This document shows positions 9,677 to 17,380 of a DNA stretch of 63,437 bases, piece by piece (position 1 is the first letter of the stretch; every line of letters starts with the position of its first letter). The notes below the pieces were generated by a model. The model was given only the letters and a program-made list of their open reading frames with translations, had not been told where the DNA came from and searched no databases. Made by a program: the position numbers and the translations under genes. Origin of the DNA: an uncultured Clostridia bacterium. Lineage in GTDB: Bacteria > Bacillota > Clostridia > Monoglobales > Monoglobaceae. The DNA is taken from contig CANRNL010000014.1 of assembly GCA_947631965.1 (NCBI GenBank), forward strand, positions 1-63,437, given 5' to 3'.

Positions 9677-9705
9677 ATTTTATCACTATAAATTTTGCTT
9701 GTCAA
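9677..9705 (-). promoter_or_regulatory. Promoter of rpmH operon
   Basis: TTGACA (9705-9700) and TAAAAT (9682-9677) are spaced by exactly 17 bases on the minus strand, about 70 bases upstream of rpmH. Confidence 0.8.
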
Positions 9706-10010
9706 GCATTTATTTACCAAAAAAATATTTTTAAAAAAATTTTTTTATATTAAAATCGCACATATTGTTGTAACCTAATTTTATTGAAACTACATTTTGT
9801 GGTATTGAACATAATGAAAAATTTATGAGACTTTTCGGCGGATTTTTTGGTATTGAAAAGTCCGTACAAGTTTGGTAATATATTATTGTGCCGTTACAAA
9901 ACTGTTACAGACTGATTACATCCGGCTCGAAAAATGTTGTATACAAGCGGATTTTACTCGGTTTTAACGAATTTACGCATAGATATATTTAAGGAAGGAA
10001 GCGCAAGTAA
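9706..10010. other. AT-rich gap between rpmH and dnaA (candidate origin region)
   Basis: This gap between divergent rpmH and dnaA is where many bacteria keep oriC. It has a very AT-rich block at about 9708-9775, with runs of A and T like a DNA unwinding element, and two copies of GGTATTGAA near 9800 and 9848. I find no match to the TTATCCACA DnaA box on either strand, so origin function is only suggested by position and composition. The dnaA promoter and leader must also lie here. A ribosome site AAGGAAGGAAG precedes the dnaA ATG. Confidence 0.35.
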
Positions 10011-11330
10011 ATGACTGAGATTTCAGAGATTTGGAGCAAAGCTAAGAAGCAGCTTTCCGACGAAATTTCGGCAGTATCATATGAAACCTGGATAAAGCCA
10101 ATTTCCGTTTTATCCGCCGATGATAAAAAAATCACCATGGAGGTTCCGTCCCCCACGGTCAGAAGTATGCTGCTTACCCGCTACAACTCTATAATTACCG
10201 ACTGCATAGAAAACGTTACCTCCCGAAAGTATGCGCTGGAGGTTCTTGTGGCTAACAAAAACAGGCGTGATTACAGACCCGTCGCGGCAAACACTCTTCC
10301 CGAAAATCTTTTAAATCCGAAATATACCTTTGAAACCTTTGTTGTCGGCAAGAACAATGAGCTTGCGCAAAGCGCGGCGCTTGCGGCGGCGGAACAGGCA
10401 AACGTATATAATCCGCTTTACATATACGGCGGGAGCGGACTCGGCAAGACGCATCTTCTGCAGGCGGTCGGAAATTATTATGTGGAAAATTATCCCGAAA
10501 AGAAGATAATATATACGACGACGGAAAAATTTACATATGATTTTGTCGCGGCAATCCAGCAAAAAAAGACGTTTGAATTTAAGCAGAAATACCGCACGGC
10601 GGATTTGCTTTTGATTGACGATATACAGTTTCTGAGCGACAAAACTCAGACCTATGAGGAATTTTTCCATACGTTCAACGCTCTTTACGAGGCGGGAAAA
10701 CAGATGGTTATAACCTCGGACAGGCTTCCCTCGGACATACCCCATATTCCCGAAAGACTGAGGACCCGTTTCCAGATGGGATTGCTGGTTGACGTACAGC
10801 CTCCCGAATTTGAGACCAGAATGGCGATTTTAAAGGATAAAATAGCCGCCGAAAACATTTCGGTAGATGATGAGGTGCTTGAATATGTGGCACACGGCAT
10901 AAGGTCAAACGTGCGCGACCTGGAGGGTGCCGTCAAGAGAATGATGGCGTACGGCGCAATTTCGCGTACAAACAAGATAAGTATGGAGCTTGCCGAAAAA
11001 GCTCTCAAGGATATTTTTTCATTGATGCCCAAGAAAAAACTGACCATTTCGTCGGTAATTGATGAAACCGAAAAGTATTTTAATCTTCCGAGCGGTACTC
11101 TGCGTTCCAAGCAGAGAACAGCCCGCGTTACTCTGCCGAGGCATATAGCTATGTATATATCGCAGAGTATGCTCGGTGCGTCTCAAGCCAAAATCGGACG
11201 CGAGTTCGGCGGTCGAGACCATTCAACGGTAATAAGCGCCACAAAAAAGATAGAATCGCTTTTAAGCGAAGAAAATCCCGAAGTTAAGCGTGCAATAACC
11301 GATATTTCGGAAAACCTCTCACGCGACTGA
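10011..11330 (+). CDS. dnaA: Chromosomal replication initiator DnaA
   Basis: Binds origin DnaA boxes and opens the duplex as an ATP-bound oligomer. The 439-residue protein has an N-terminal domain I beginning I-W-S-K-A-K-K-Q, and a short linker. The AAA+ core has Walker A G-G-S-G-L-G-K-T-H near residues 140-148 and Walker B L-L-I-D-D-I-Q-F. The C-terminal domain carries the DnaA-box recognition motif G-G-R-D-H-S-T near residues 400-406. dnaN and recF are not downstream; mnmE follows after 34 bases, which is an unusual order. Confidence 0.97.
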   Translation: MTEISEIWSKAKKQLSDEISAVSYETWIKPISVLSADDKKITMEVPSPTVRSMLLTRYNSIITDCIENVTSRKYALEVLVANKNRRDYRPVAANTLPENLLNPKYTFETFVVGKNNELAQSAALAAAEQANVYNPLYIYGGSGLGKTHLLQAVGNYYVENYPEKKIIYTTTEKFTYDFVAAIQQKKTFEFKQKYRTADLLLIDDIQFLSDKTQTYEEFFHTFNALYEAGKQMVITSDRLPSDIPHIPERLRTRFQMGLLVDVQPPEFETRMAILKDKIAAENISVDDEVLEYVAHGIRSNVRDLEGAVKRMMAYGAISRTNKISMELAEKALKDIFSLMPKKKLTISSVIDETEKYFNLPSGTLRSKQRTARVTLPRHIAMYISQSMLGASQAKIGREFGGRDHSTVISATKKIESLLSEENPEVKRAITDISENLSRD

Positions 11331-11364
11331 GCATAAATAATTTATTATAATATAAGGAAAAATT

Positions 11365-12750
11365 ATGAAGCTTTACGACACTGTTGCCGCTATTGCCACG
11401 CCTATTGGCATTGGCGGCATTGCCATCATAAGAATAAGCGGAGATAAAGCGGTTGAGATTGCGTCTTCTCTTGCAAAAACGAAATCGGGTATACCTCTCG
11501 CCGAGGCGGAGAGCCGAAAGCTCTACCTTTGCGATATATACGACAACGGGCGCGTTCTCGACGAAGCGCTTGTAACGGTTATGCGTGCGCCCGCTTCATA
11601 TACGGGCGAAGATGTGGTTGAAATAAACTGCCACGGCGGATATGTTGCGGCGCGTTTGGTTCTGGACGCCGCGCTCACGCACGGTGCGCGGCTTGCAGAT
11701 GCGGGGGAGTTTACCCGCCGTGCTTTTATAAACGGAAAAACAGATTTGACGCGCGTTGAGGCGACCGCCGATTTGATTGACGCAAACTCGCGGCTCGGTG
11801 CGCAAAACGCCGCTAATGCTCTTACAGGACGGCTTGCCGAAAAAATTTCCGCGCTTCGGGAAACTCTTCTCGACCTTGCTAGTGAAATCTCGGCGGCGGC
11901 GGACTATCCCGAAGAAATCGAAGAAATTGACAAGAAGTCGTTTGAAGCGCGGCTTCGTGAGGTGAAAAGCAGCATATCAAAGCTTATATCGGGCTTTGAA
12001 ACGGGAAAAATCCTGCGCGACGGTATATGCACCGTGATAGTGGGTCGTCCGAACGTGGGCAAATCTTCGGTTTTAAACGCTCTTGCGGGAGTTGAGCGCG
12101 CGATAGTTACCGATATTCCCGGTACCACACGCGACGTTATCGAGGAAAATATAAACCTCGGCGGTATTTCGCTGCGTCTGCTCGATACGGCAGGTATCCG
12201 TGAAAGCTTGGACGAGGTTGAAAAAATAGGAATACAAAAATCGCTTGAAAATATATCCTCCGCCGATTTGTGCATATTTGTTGCCGACAGCTCGGAGAAG
12301 ATATGCGCGGAGGATTTGAAAATAGTTGAAGAATTGCGCGGCAAAAATATAATTGTGCTGCTCAATAAATCCGACAAGACCGAGCCTGACGTTTCAAAAT
12401 ACGCCGACGAACTGGGTGTAAAGCCGAGCGACATAATAGTAACCGCCGCTCCGAAGGATGCACCGACTCGCGGAATAGACAAGCTGTGCGAAGAGATAAA
12501 AAGGCGTTTCTTAACCGGAGAAATTTCTTCGGAGGACGTTTTCATAACAAGCGAGCATCAGAAAATGTCGCTGACGGCGGCTATGTTGTCAATAGACAAT
12601 ATGCTGAGCGGTATCAATTCGGGCGCACCCGACGATTTATTGTTCGTTGACCTTGAGGACGCTGTGACCGCTCTCGGAGAAATTACCGGTGAAACGGTTC
12701 AGGAGGAAATTATCGACAGAGTGTTTGAGCGCTTCTGCGTCGGGAAATAG
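11365..12750 (+). CDS. mnmE: tRNA-modifying GTPase MnmE (TrmE)
   Basis: Together with MnmG it makes the 5-carboxymethylaminomethyl group on U34 of certain tRNAs. The 461-residue protein has the N-terminal tetrahydrofolate-binding domain, a helical domain, and an inserted G domain. The G domain shows G-R-P-N-V-G-K-S-S near 227-235, the T-T-R-D switch, D-T-A-G-I-R-E and N-K-S-D. It ends in C-V-G-K, the essential C-terminal cysteine motif. mnmE usually lies on the rpmH-jag side of the origin; here it is on the dnaA side, and mnmG is absent. Confidence 0.96.
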   Translation: MKLYDTVAAIATPIGIGGIAIIRISGDKAVEIASSLAKTKSGIPLAEAESRKLYLCDIYDNGRVLDEALVTVMRAPASYTGEDVVEINCHGGYVAARLVLDAALTHGARLADAGEFTRRAFINGKTDLTRVEATADLIDANSRLGAQNAANALTGRLAEKISALRETLLDLASEISAAADYPEEIEEIDKKSFEARLREVKSSISKLISGFETGKILRDGICTVIVGRPNVGKSSVLNALAGVERAIVTDIPGTTRDVIEENINLGGISLRLLDTAGIRESLDEVEKIGIQKSLENISSADLCIFVADSSEKICAEDLKIVEELRGKNIIVLLNKSDKTEPDVSKYADELGVKPSDIIVTAAPKDAPTRGIDKLCEEIKRRFLTGEISSEDVFITSEHQKMSLTAAMLSIDNMLSGINSGAPDDLLFVDLEDAVTALGEITGETVQEEIIDRVFERFCVGK

Positions 12751-12782
12751 AGATAAATAACAGGAAATGGAAGTTTGCTATT

Positions 12783-13799
12783 ATGAACGGTAAAAACAAC
12801 AAAAATGATAAAAACAGCTTTTCGATAAGCTATGATTTTATGCAGCGGTGGGGGCGGCTTGCAAACTCCGACCACCTCAAAATTTATATATATATGCTGT
12901 ACGAATACAGCAAAAACGGCAGTGTATCACCTGTCGGAAAGCTTGAAAAGCGGCTTCATATCGGAAGCGACATTATAGATGCGGCGATAGACTATTGGGA
13001 GACCAACGGTTTTATGACGGTCAAAGACGGCGTTATCGGCTTCCCAAACAACGATCTTGAAAGTGCAACAGAGCAGCCCGCTTCAATCGAAAAGCCGCGA
13101 AAAAAGGCGCGGGAAAATCTGCGCGCCTCATATGCGCCCGGTGAAATTGCACAGGCTATGGAGGAAAACGCGAGCCTTTCAGACCTCTTTTCGGGCGCGG
13201 AGAGAGTACTCGGCAAAACCCTCAGCAGTTCGGACATCGAGATGATTTATTCGTTTTACGATTGGCTGGGGCTTCCGGTTGAGGTAATAATAATGCTTCT
13301 CGGCTATTGCGCCAAAGTCGGAAAGCGCACAAAGCGTTATATGGAAACCGTCGCGATAGACTGGTCTGACAGAGGAATTGACAATTACGAGGCGGCCGAG
13401 GCTCATATTAAATATCTGGAGAATATAAATTCAAACGAAAACGCGGTAAGAGGTGTGCTGGGCATTTATGACAGAGCGTTCACTACAACCGAGAAAAAAT
13501 ATATCGAGAAGTGGTGTTCCGACCCGCAATTTGATATTGATATAATATCATACGCCTATGACCGCACGGTGCAAAACACGGGTAAGCTGTCATATTCGTA
13601 TATGAATAAAATTATGGATAACTGGCGCGCGGAAGGACTGGACACGGTTGAAAAAATAAAAGCCGCGGGCGAGGAATTTAAAAACAAATCGGACAAGGGC
13701 GCGTCGGTTAAAAAGAGCAAATTCAATAATTATACGGACGAGAACAAAATAGACTATTCGAAAATTACGAATAAGTTTTTAGACGATATATTAGACTGA
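12783..13799 (+). CDS. DnaD-domain replication protein (helicase-loading)
   Basis: A 338-residue protein with an N-terminal winged-helix-like region (about 15-95). Two DnaD/DnaB_2-type helical modules follow: one with the family pattern around I-Y-S-F-Y-D-W-L-G-L-P-V-E-V (about 155-225), and a second around residues 230-285 with the Y-x-x-x-I-x-x-x-W ending (S-Y-M-N-K-I-M-D-N-W). In Firmicutes such proteins bridge DnaA or PriA to the replicative helicase loader. It sits 13 bases before an AAA+ loader gene, consistent with the DnaD/DnaB-DnaI module. Whether it corresponds to DnaD or DnaB of Bacillus cannot be decided from sequence alone. Confidence 0.8.
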   Translation: MNGKNNKNDKNSFSISYDFMQRWGRLANSDHLKIYIYMLYEYSKNGSVSPVGKLEKRLHIGSDIIDAAIDYWETNGFMTVKDGVIGFPNNDLESATEQPASIEKPRKKARENLRASYAPGEIAQAMEENASLSDLFSGAERVLGKTLSSSDIEMIYSFYDWLGLPVEVIIMLLGYCAKVGKRTKRYMETVAIDWSDRGIDNYEAAEAHIKYLENINSNENAVRGVLGIYDRAFTTTEKKYIEKWCSDPQFDIDIISYAYDRTVQNTGKLSYSYMNKIMDNWRAEGLDTVEKIKAAGEEFKNKSDKGASVKKSKFNNYTDENKIDYSKITNKFLDDILD

Positions 13800-13812
13800 G
13801 TGGGGTGAAAAT

Positions 13813-14745
13813 ATGGAATCCGCATATTCGCTGGCAAAAGCCGAGCTTGAAAAAATACGCGCGAAAAACCGCGCCGAGCTTGAAAACAGGTGGAATATCG
13901 TAAAAAGTACCAATCCGAGAATAGAGGAGATAAAGAAAGAGCTTACGCACTGCGGCACCGAGCTTTTAAAGTGCGTGCTTGAAAAAAACGGTCGCTTTGA
14001 AGAGATAAAGTCTCATATACAAGCTCTGCAAGCCGAAAAATACTCTATATTAAAAGACAACAATCTCCCGACCGACTTTCTCGACGATATTTACGACTGC
14101 GAGATATGCCACGACACGGGAAACGCCAACGGCGAGATGTGCGTGTGTATGAAGCGCCTTATACAAAACGCTGTTTGGAAAAATTCAAATCTCACCGAGA
14201 AAATGCAGTCTCAGACCTTTGAGAATTACGACCATACCGTTTTCGGCGAAGAAGCCGCCGCAATTATGGATAAGGTGTTTGCATACTGCACAAGGTTTGC
14301 GGAACAGTTCGACAAAACTCACGAAAACCTCTTGTTAACCGGCGGAGCGGGCACGGGAAAGACCTATCTTTCAAGCTGTATCGCCAACCGTGCCGTCGAA
14401 AGAGGCTTTTCAGTGTACTATCAGAGCGCGTACAGACTGTTTGAAATTGCCGAGCAGGTAAAATTCGGCCGCGCGGCGGACGACGAAGCGGAGATTATGA
14501 AATACGTCTATGACGCAGACCTGCTTATAATCGACGACCTCGGCACCGAATTTATTTCGGCGTTTTCCACCGCCGCATTTTTTGATATTATAAACGAGCG
14601 CCTTTTAAACCGCAAAAGCACCGTTCTGTCGACCAATCTCAATATGGAGTCGCTTGAAGAAATATACAGCCGCCGCGTCACTTCGCGCTTCGCGGGGGAA
14701 TATCGTATAGTTCAGACCGTCGGCAAAGACTTAAGATTAAATTAA
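13813..14745 (+). CDS. dnaI: DnaI/DnaC-like AAA+ replicative helicase loader
   Basis: A 310-residue ATPase that loads the replicative helicase onto DNA. The N-terminal part is helical and charged. A cysteine-rich segment follows, C-E-I-C-H-D-T-G with C-V-C, near residues 97-115; this is typical of clostridial loaders and probably binds zinc. The AAA+ core has G-G-A-G-T-G-K-T-Y near 176-184 and Walker B L-L-I-I-D-D-L-G-T-E. R-x-T-S-R-F near the C-terminus carries the arginine finger region. GGGGTG precedes the ATG. With the upstream DnaD-type gene it forms a primosome pair. Confidence 0.85.
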   Translation: MESAYSLAKAELEKIRAKNRAELENRWNIVKSTNPRIEEIKKELTHCGTELLKCVLEKNGRFEEIKSHIQALQAEKYSILKDNNLPTDFLDDIYDCEICHDTGNANGEMCVCMKRLIQNAVWKNSNLTEKMQSQTFENYDHTVFGEEAAAIMDKVFAYCTRFAEQFDKTHENLLLTGGAGTGKTYLSSCIANRAVERGFSVYYQSAYRLFEIAEQVKFGRAADDEAEIMKYVYDADLLIIDDLGTEFISAFSTAAFFDIINERLLNRKSTVLSTNLNMESLEEIYSRRVTSRFAGEYRIVQTVGKDLRLN

Positions 14746-14765
14746 AAGTCATCACTAAGGGCAGT

Positions 14766-14803
14766 AAAACAGCATACCACTAAACTGTGGAATGCTGTTT
14801 TTA
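14766..14803 (+). terminator. Terminator after dnaI
   Basis: AAAACAGCATACCAC and GTGGAATGCTGTTTT form a 15-bp stem with one mismatch and a TAAACT loop. It is followed by T residues, 20 bases after the dnaI stop. Confidence 0.85.
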
Positions 14804-14873
14804 TATAAAAAGTGCCGTAAAATCAGCTTTGCTTCAATATTATGTAAACCCAAAGATAGTAGCTTCTTTTGTG

Positions 14874-14993
14874 TTTTATTCCATTTTCCTTTTATAGCTC
14901 TCACCCCACGCCTTCATAGCGTCCAAAACAGGTCTGAGCGTCTCTCCAAGCTCAGACAGGGCATATTCCACTCTCGGCGGGACTTCGGCGTAA
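14874..14993 (-). pseudogene. Duplicated 3' fragment of the hxlR gene
   Basis: This 120-bp segment matches 16539-16658, the end of the HxlR gene, with only two differences. It therefore encodes about the last 37 codons of that regulator on the minus strand, with no start or DNA-binding part. It flanks the MATE gene on the side opposite the intact hxlR, so the pump gene is bracketed by two direct copies 1665 bases apart. The similarity breaks exactly after CGGCGTAA, where unrelated sequence begins. Confidence 0.9.
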
Positions 14994-15045
14994 TTTGTAG
15001 AAAATTTAGAATTTCAAATCGCGCAACTGCCTACTCTTTCAAGAC

Positions 15046-15086
15046 CAAAAACGGCTTCGCTGCAAAACATACAGCAAAAGCCGTTT
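15046..15086 (-). terminator. Terminator of hxlR-MATE transcript
   Basis: A stem with AAACGGCTT/AAGCCGTTT outer arms and a GCTG/CAGC inner extension is followed by T5 on the minus strand. It lies about 55 bases past the MATE stop. Confidence 0.7.
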
Positions 15087-15139
15087 ATCGTAAATATTAC
15101 AATGGCAGCGATTTTCTTCACCGCATAAAACACCAAACG

Positions 15140-16504
15140 TTATCCCGTATAAGCGTCGGATTTCCATTTCCCGCTGAAATAAAATATAAGCCCGATCCAC
15201 AGCGGCGTAAAGCCCGCCAGTGCGTCGCCGAGCCAGAAGCCGTAGTGCTGCATTTTGAAGCCGAGTCCGAACAGCAGCGCAAGCCCTATGCGCAATATTA
15301 TGCCGTCGCATATTGCGGTCGCGAAGTTTACTATATAGTTTCCGCTGCCGTTTATCAGCGCGTTCATTCCTGAACGAGCCGCGCTTCCGAAGAATATCAG
15401 CACGGCGATTGGAATGTATTTCATGCCTATCTCGATAACGGCGGCATCACTTGTGAAGCAGCCGTAAATCTGTCTCGGAAAAGCTACTATCAAAATTGAC
15501 AGCAATATCGCGATAAGCGTCGTTATCTTGAATACCTCAAGCATAACCTTCTTGACGCGGTCGTACTTCCTCGCTCCAACGTTTTGTCCGACCATCGAGG
15601 AACCGGCTGTGTTAAACGCGTTCGAGATAAGGTTTGTCGTGCTGTTTATCTTGTTCGCTATGCCCGCGAACGCTGATACTGCAACTCCGTAGGAGTTTAT
15701 CCATGAGTTTACAAACAGCTTCGAGAATTGTATCGACGCGTTCTTTATCGCCATAGGCAATCCGAGTTTGATAAGCCTTGAAAGCATACGCTTGTCCCAG
15801 CGCAAAAAATCGCTCACCGACCATTTCAGCTCGTAGCGTTCTCTGTTTTTGAATATGTACGACGCGCATAAAACGAACGACAATCCCTGACTGATGACAG
15901 TAGCCAGAGCCGCACCCATGCTGCCGAAATTGAACACGAGCACGAACAGAATATCGAGCACAAGATTTACGACCGCGGCGATGCTTATGAATATAAACGG
16001 ACGCGTCGAATCGCCCATTCCGCGAAGCACCGCGCTTACGATATTGTAGCCGTATATAAAAACAAGACCGATTATACACACCGTCGCATACGCGAGAGCC
16101 TCGGAAAACGCTTCTTCGGGCGTGTTCATAAGGCGCAGTATCGGAGCGCGAAGCATAACGCAAGCTACGGTTATGCAAGCCGCGCAGACGGTTAAAAACG
16201 AAAACATCGTCCCGATAAAGCGGCTTATTTGATTTCGTTTTCCCGCGCCTATGTACTGAGATATTATAACTTGTCCCGCATTTGAAAATCCCATCGCGAG
16301 AAACGTGAGGAAATTGGAAACATCGCCGCCGACGGACACAGCCGACAATCCGACCGCGCCGAGCTTCTGCCCGACGATAACCATATCGACCATGTTATAC
16401 ACTATCTGCAGCATACTCGATAAAAATAGCGGCGCCGCGAATTTCAACAGCTGCCGCGTGACATTTCCTTCCGTAAAATCGGTTATCAAGACTTCCTTCT
16501 TCAT
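15140..16504 (-). CDS. MATE-family multidrug/flavin-type efflux transporter
   Basis: A 454-residue polytopic membrane protein with about 12 hydrophobic segments in two repeated halves. The N-terminal T-R-Q-L-L-K-F-A-A-P-L-F and V-G-Q-x-L-G-A-x-x-L-S-A-V-S motifs are typical of the Na+ or H+ driven MATE family. It exports cationic drugs or metabolites; the substrate cannot be read from sequence. It starts 36 bases after the HxlR-type regulator, so the pair is one transcript and the pump is probably controlled by that regulator. Being next to a peptide-maturation operon, it could export its product, but that is inference only. Confidence 0.88.
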   Translation of the reverse strand: MKKEVLITDFTEGNVTRQLLKFAAPLFLSSMLQIVYNMVDMVIVGQKLGAVGLSAVSVGGDVSNFLTFLAMGFSNAGQVIISQYIGAGKRNQISRFIGTMFSFLTVCAACITVACVMLRAPILRLMNTPEEAFSEALAYATVCIIGLVFIYGYNIVSAVLRGMGDSTRPFIFISIAAVVNLVLDILFVLVFNFGSMGAALATVISQGLSFVLCASYIFKNRERYELKWSVSDFLRWDKRMLSRLIKLGLPMAIKNASIQFSKLFVNSWINSYGVAVSAFAGIANKINSTTNLISNAFNTAGSSMVGQNVGARKYDRVKKVMLEVFKITTLIAILLSILIVAFPRQIYGCFTSDAAVIEIGMKYIPIAVLIFFGSAARSGMNALINGSGNYIVNFATAICDGIILRIGLALLFGLGFKMQHYGFWLGDALAGFTPLWIGLIFYFSGKWKSDAYTG

Positions 16505-16538
16505 TTTCCGCTTCCATTCCTCTGTAAATTATGTTGGT

Positions 16539-16658
16539 TTTTATTCCATTTTCCTTTTATAGTTCTCGCCCCACGCCTTCATAGCGTCCAAAACAGGTCT
16601 GAGCGTCTCTCCAAGCTCAGACAGGGCATATTCCACTCTCGGCGGGACTTCGGCGTAA
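16539..16658. repeat. Direct repeat copy 2 (intact hxlR 3' end)
   Basis: This is the partner of 14874-14993: 120 bases with two mismatches, same orientation. It includes the last codons and stop of the intact regulator. Confidence 0.9.
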
Positions 16659-16870
16659 ACAGTGCGCGTGATAAGTCCGTCCGCTTCCATTTGGCGTAGG
16701 CTGTCAGTCAGAACCTTTTGACTTATTCCGTCCAAGCTCTTATGTAGCTCGTTAAAACGCCACGGACGGTCGAGCAAATTTCGTATAATAAGTAGCTTCC
16801 ATTTGTTCCCGATAAGATGAACCGTCGCGGCAACGGGACATTCGGGAATAAGCTCGGCTTTTGTTTTCAT
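16541..16870 (-). CDS. HxlR-family winged-helix transcriptional regulator
   Basis: A 109-residue MarR-like DNA-binding protein. The family signature C-P-V-A-A-T-V-H-L-I-G-N-K-W-K is near residues 11-25, followed by the helix-turn-helix R-F-N-E-L-H-K-S-L-D-G-I-S-Q-K-V-L-T and the wing with [10 protein letters not shown]. The conserved N-terminal cysteine (C11) is the redox sensor in several relatives that respond to quinones, aldehydes or thiol stress. It is transcribed divergently from the ACGX peptide operon, and the shared 221-base gap carries an inverted repeat. Both the MATE pump and the peptide operon are therefore candidate targets. A strong GGAGGAC ribosome site precedes the ATG. Confidence 0.9.
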   Translation of the reverse strand: MKTKAELIPECPVAATVHLIGNKWKLLIIRNLLDRPWRFNELHKSLDGISQKVLTDSLRQMEADGLITRTVYAEVPPRVEYALSELGETLRPVLDAMKAWGENYKRKME

Positions 16871-16911
16871 AAGTAGTCCTCCAATACTTCATATTTAAAT
16901 GTTACATTCTG

Positions 16912-16940
16912 ATTTTACCATAACATTCATTAAAACACAA
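16912..16940 (-). promoter_or_regulatory. Promoter of hxlR-MATE
   Basis: TTGTGT (16940-16935) and TAAAAT (16917-16912) are spaced by 17 bases on the minus strand, about 42 bases before the hxlR start. Confidence 0.55.
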
Positions 16941-16982
16941 TAAAAATTTTTGTTTCGGATTTTTGGCATAACGGCGCAATAG

Positions 16983-17024
16983 TTACAAAAAGGTAAGTAT
17001 CCCCATAAAAAAGTGCGTACTTGC
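16983..17024 (+). promoter_or_regulatory. Promoter and HxlR-like operator of the ACGX operon
   Basis: TTACAA (16983-16988) and TAAAAA (17006-17011) with a 17-base spacer could be the promoter. Within and after it lie inverted half sites GTAAGTAT (16993-17000) and GTACTTGC (17017-17024). Paired AAGTA/TACTT half sites are the kind of element seen upstream of HxlR-regulated genes. The assignment is by position and pattern only. Confidence 0.5.
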
Positions 17025-17091
17025 GCGGATAGAAAATATATGTAAAAATGCACTTACAGGGTTACCTGAATACTTAAAGGAGGATACAATT

Positions 17092-17304
17092 ATGGCACTT
17101 TCAAATCTTTCGGATTGGGCGGAGAAAAATGGCACTTCCGCTTGCGGTGCTGCCTGCGGAGCAAGCGATAAGCCAGATGAAAAGCCGGCAGCCTGCGGCG
17201 CGGGTGATAAGCCGTCCGCTTGCGGCAGTGCTTGCGGAGCGTCAGACAAGCCCGACGAAAAACCTGCTGCCTGCGGTAGCGCTTGCGGTGCAAGCGACAA
17301 GTAA
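17092..17304 (+). CDS. ACGX-repeat Cys-rich peptide, probable RiPP precursor
   Basis: A 70-residue peptide with a short leader-like start (M-A-L-S-N-L-S-D-W-A-E-K) and seven cysteines, every one in an A-C-G-A or A-C-G-S context. The blocks are separated by G-A-S-D-K-P-D-E-K-P-A linkers. Two long copies of a unit of about 27 residues and a final partial copy are visible, so the peptide grew by internal duplication. It has no signal peptide. A strong AAGGAGG site precedes the ATG. The next gene is a radical SAM/SPASM enzyme, the arrangement of the family I know as the ACGX system, in which the repeats are the presumed modification sites. The modification chemistry and the final product are not known to me. 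Confidence 0.8.
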   Translation: MALSNLSDWAEKNGTSACGAACGASDKPDEKPAACGAGDKPSACGSACGASDKPDEKPAACGSACGASDK

Positions 17305-17314
17305 TCCGCAAATA

Positions 17315-17357
17315 TGAATCTGTAGGGCGGGGTGAGTCATCCCGCCGCTGCGGATTC
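17315..17357 (+). other. Long GC-rich hairpin between precursor and maturase genes
   Basis: TGAATC...GGCGGG and CCCGCC...GATTCA form a long, interrupted stem in the 76-base gap. There is no T-tract, so it is more likely an mRNA stabiliser or partial terminator favouring the small peptide over the enzymes. It also resembles dispersed GC-rich palindromes and could be a small repeat element. Confidence 0.6.
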
Positions 17358-17380
17358 AACAAAAATAGCGAGGTAAGAAT

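Noticed and set aside
9706-10010. Certain oriC
   Set aside because: Position and AT content suggest it, but no DnaA boxes were seen, so it is only listed as a candidate.
16983-17300. 105-codon frame opposite the ACGX peptide gene
   Set aside because: It mirrors the repeats of the peptide gene and runs through its promoter region. The plus-strand frame has the ribosome site and the partner enzyme.
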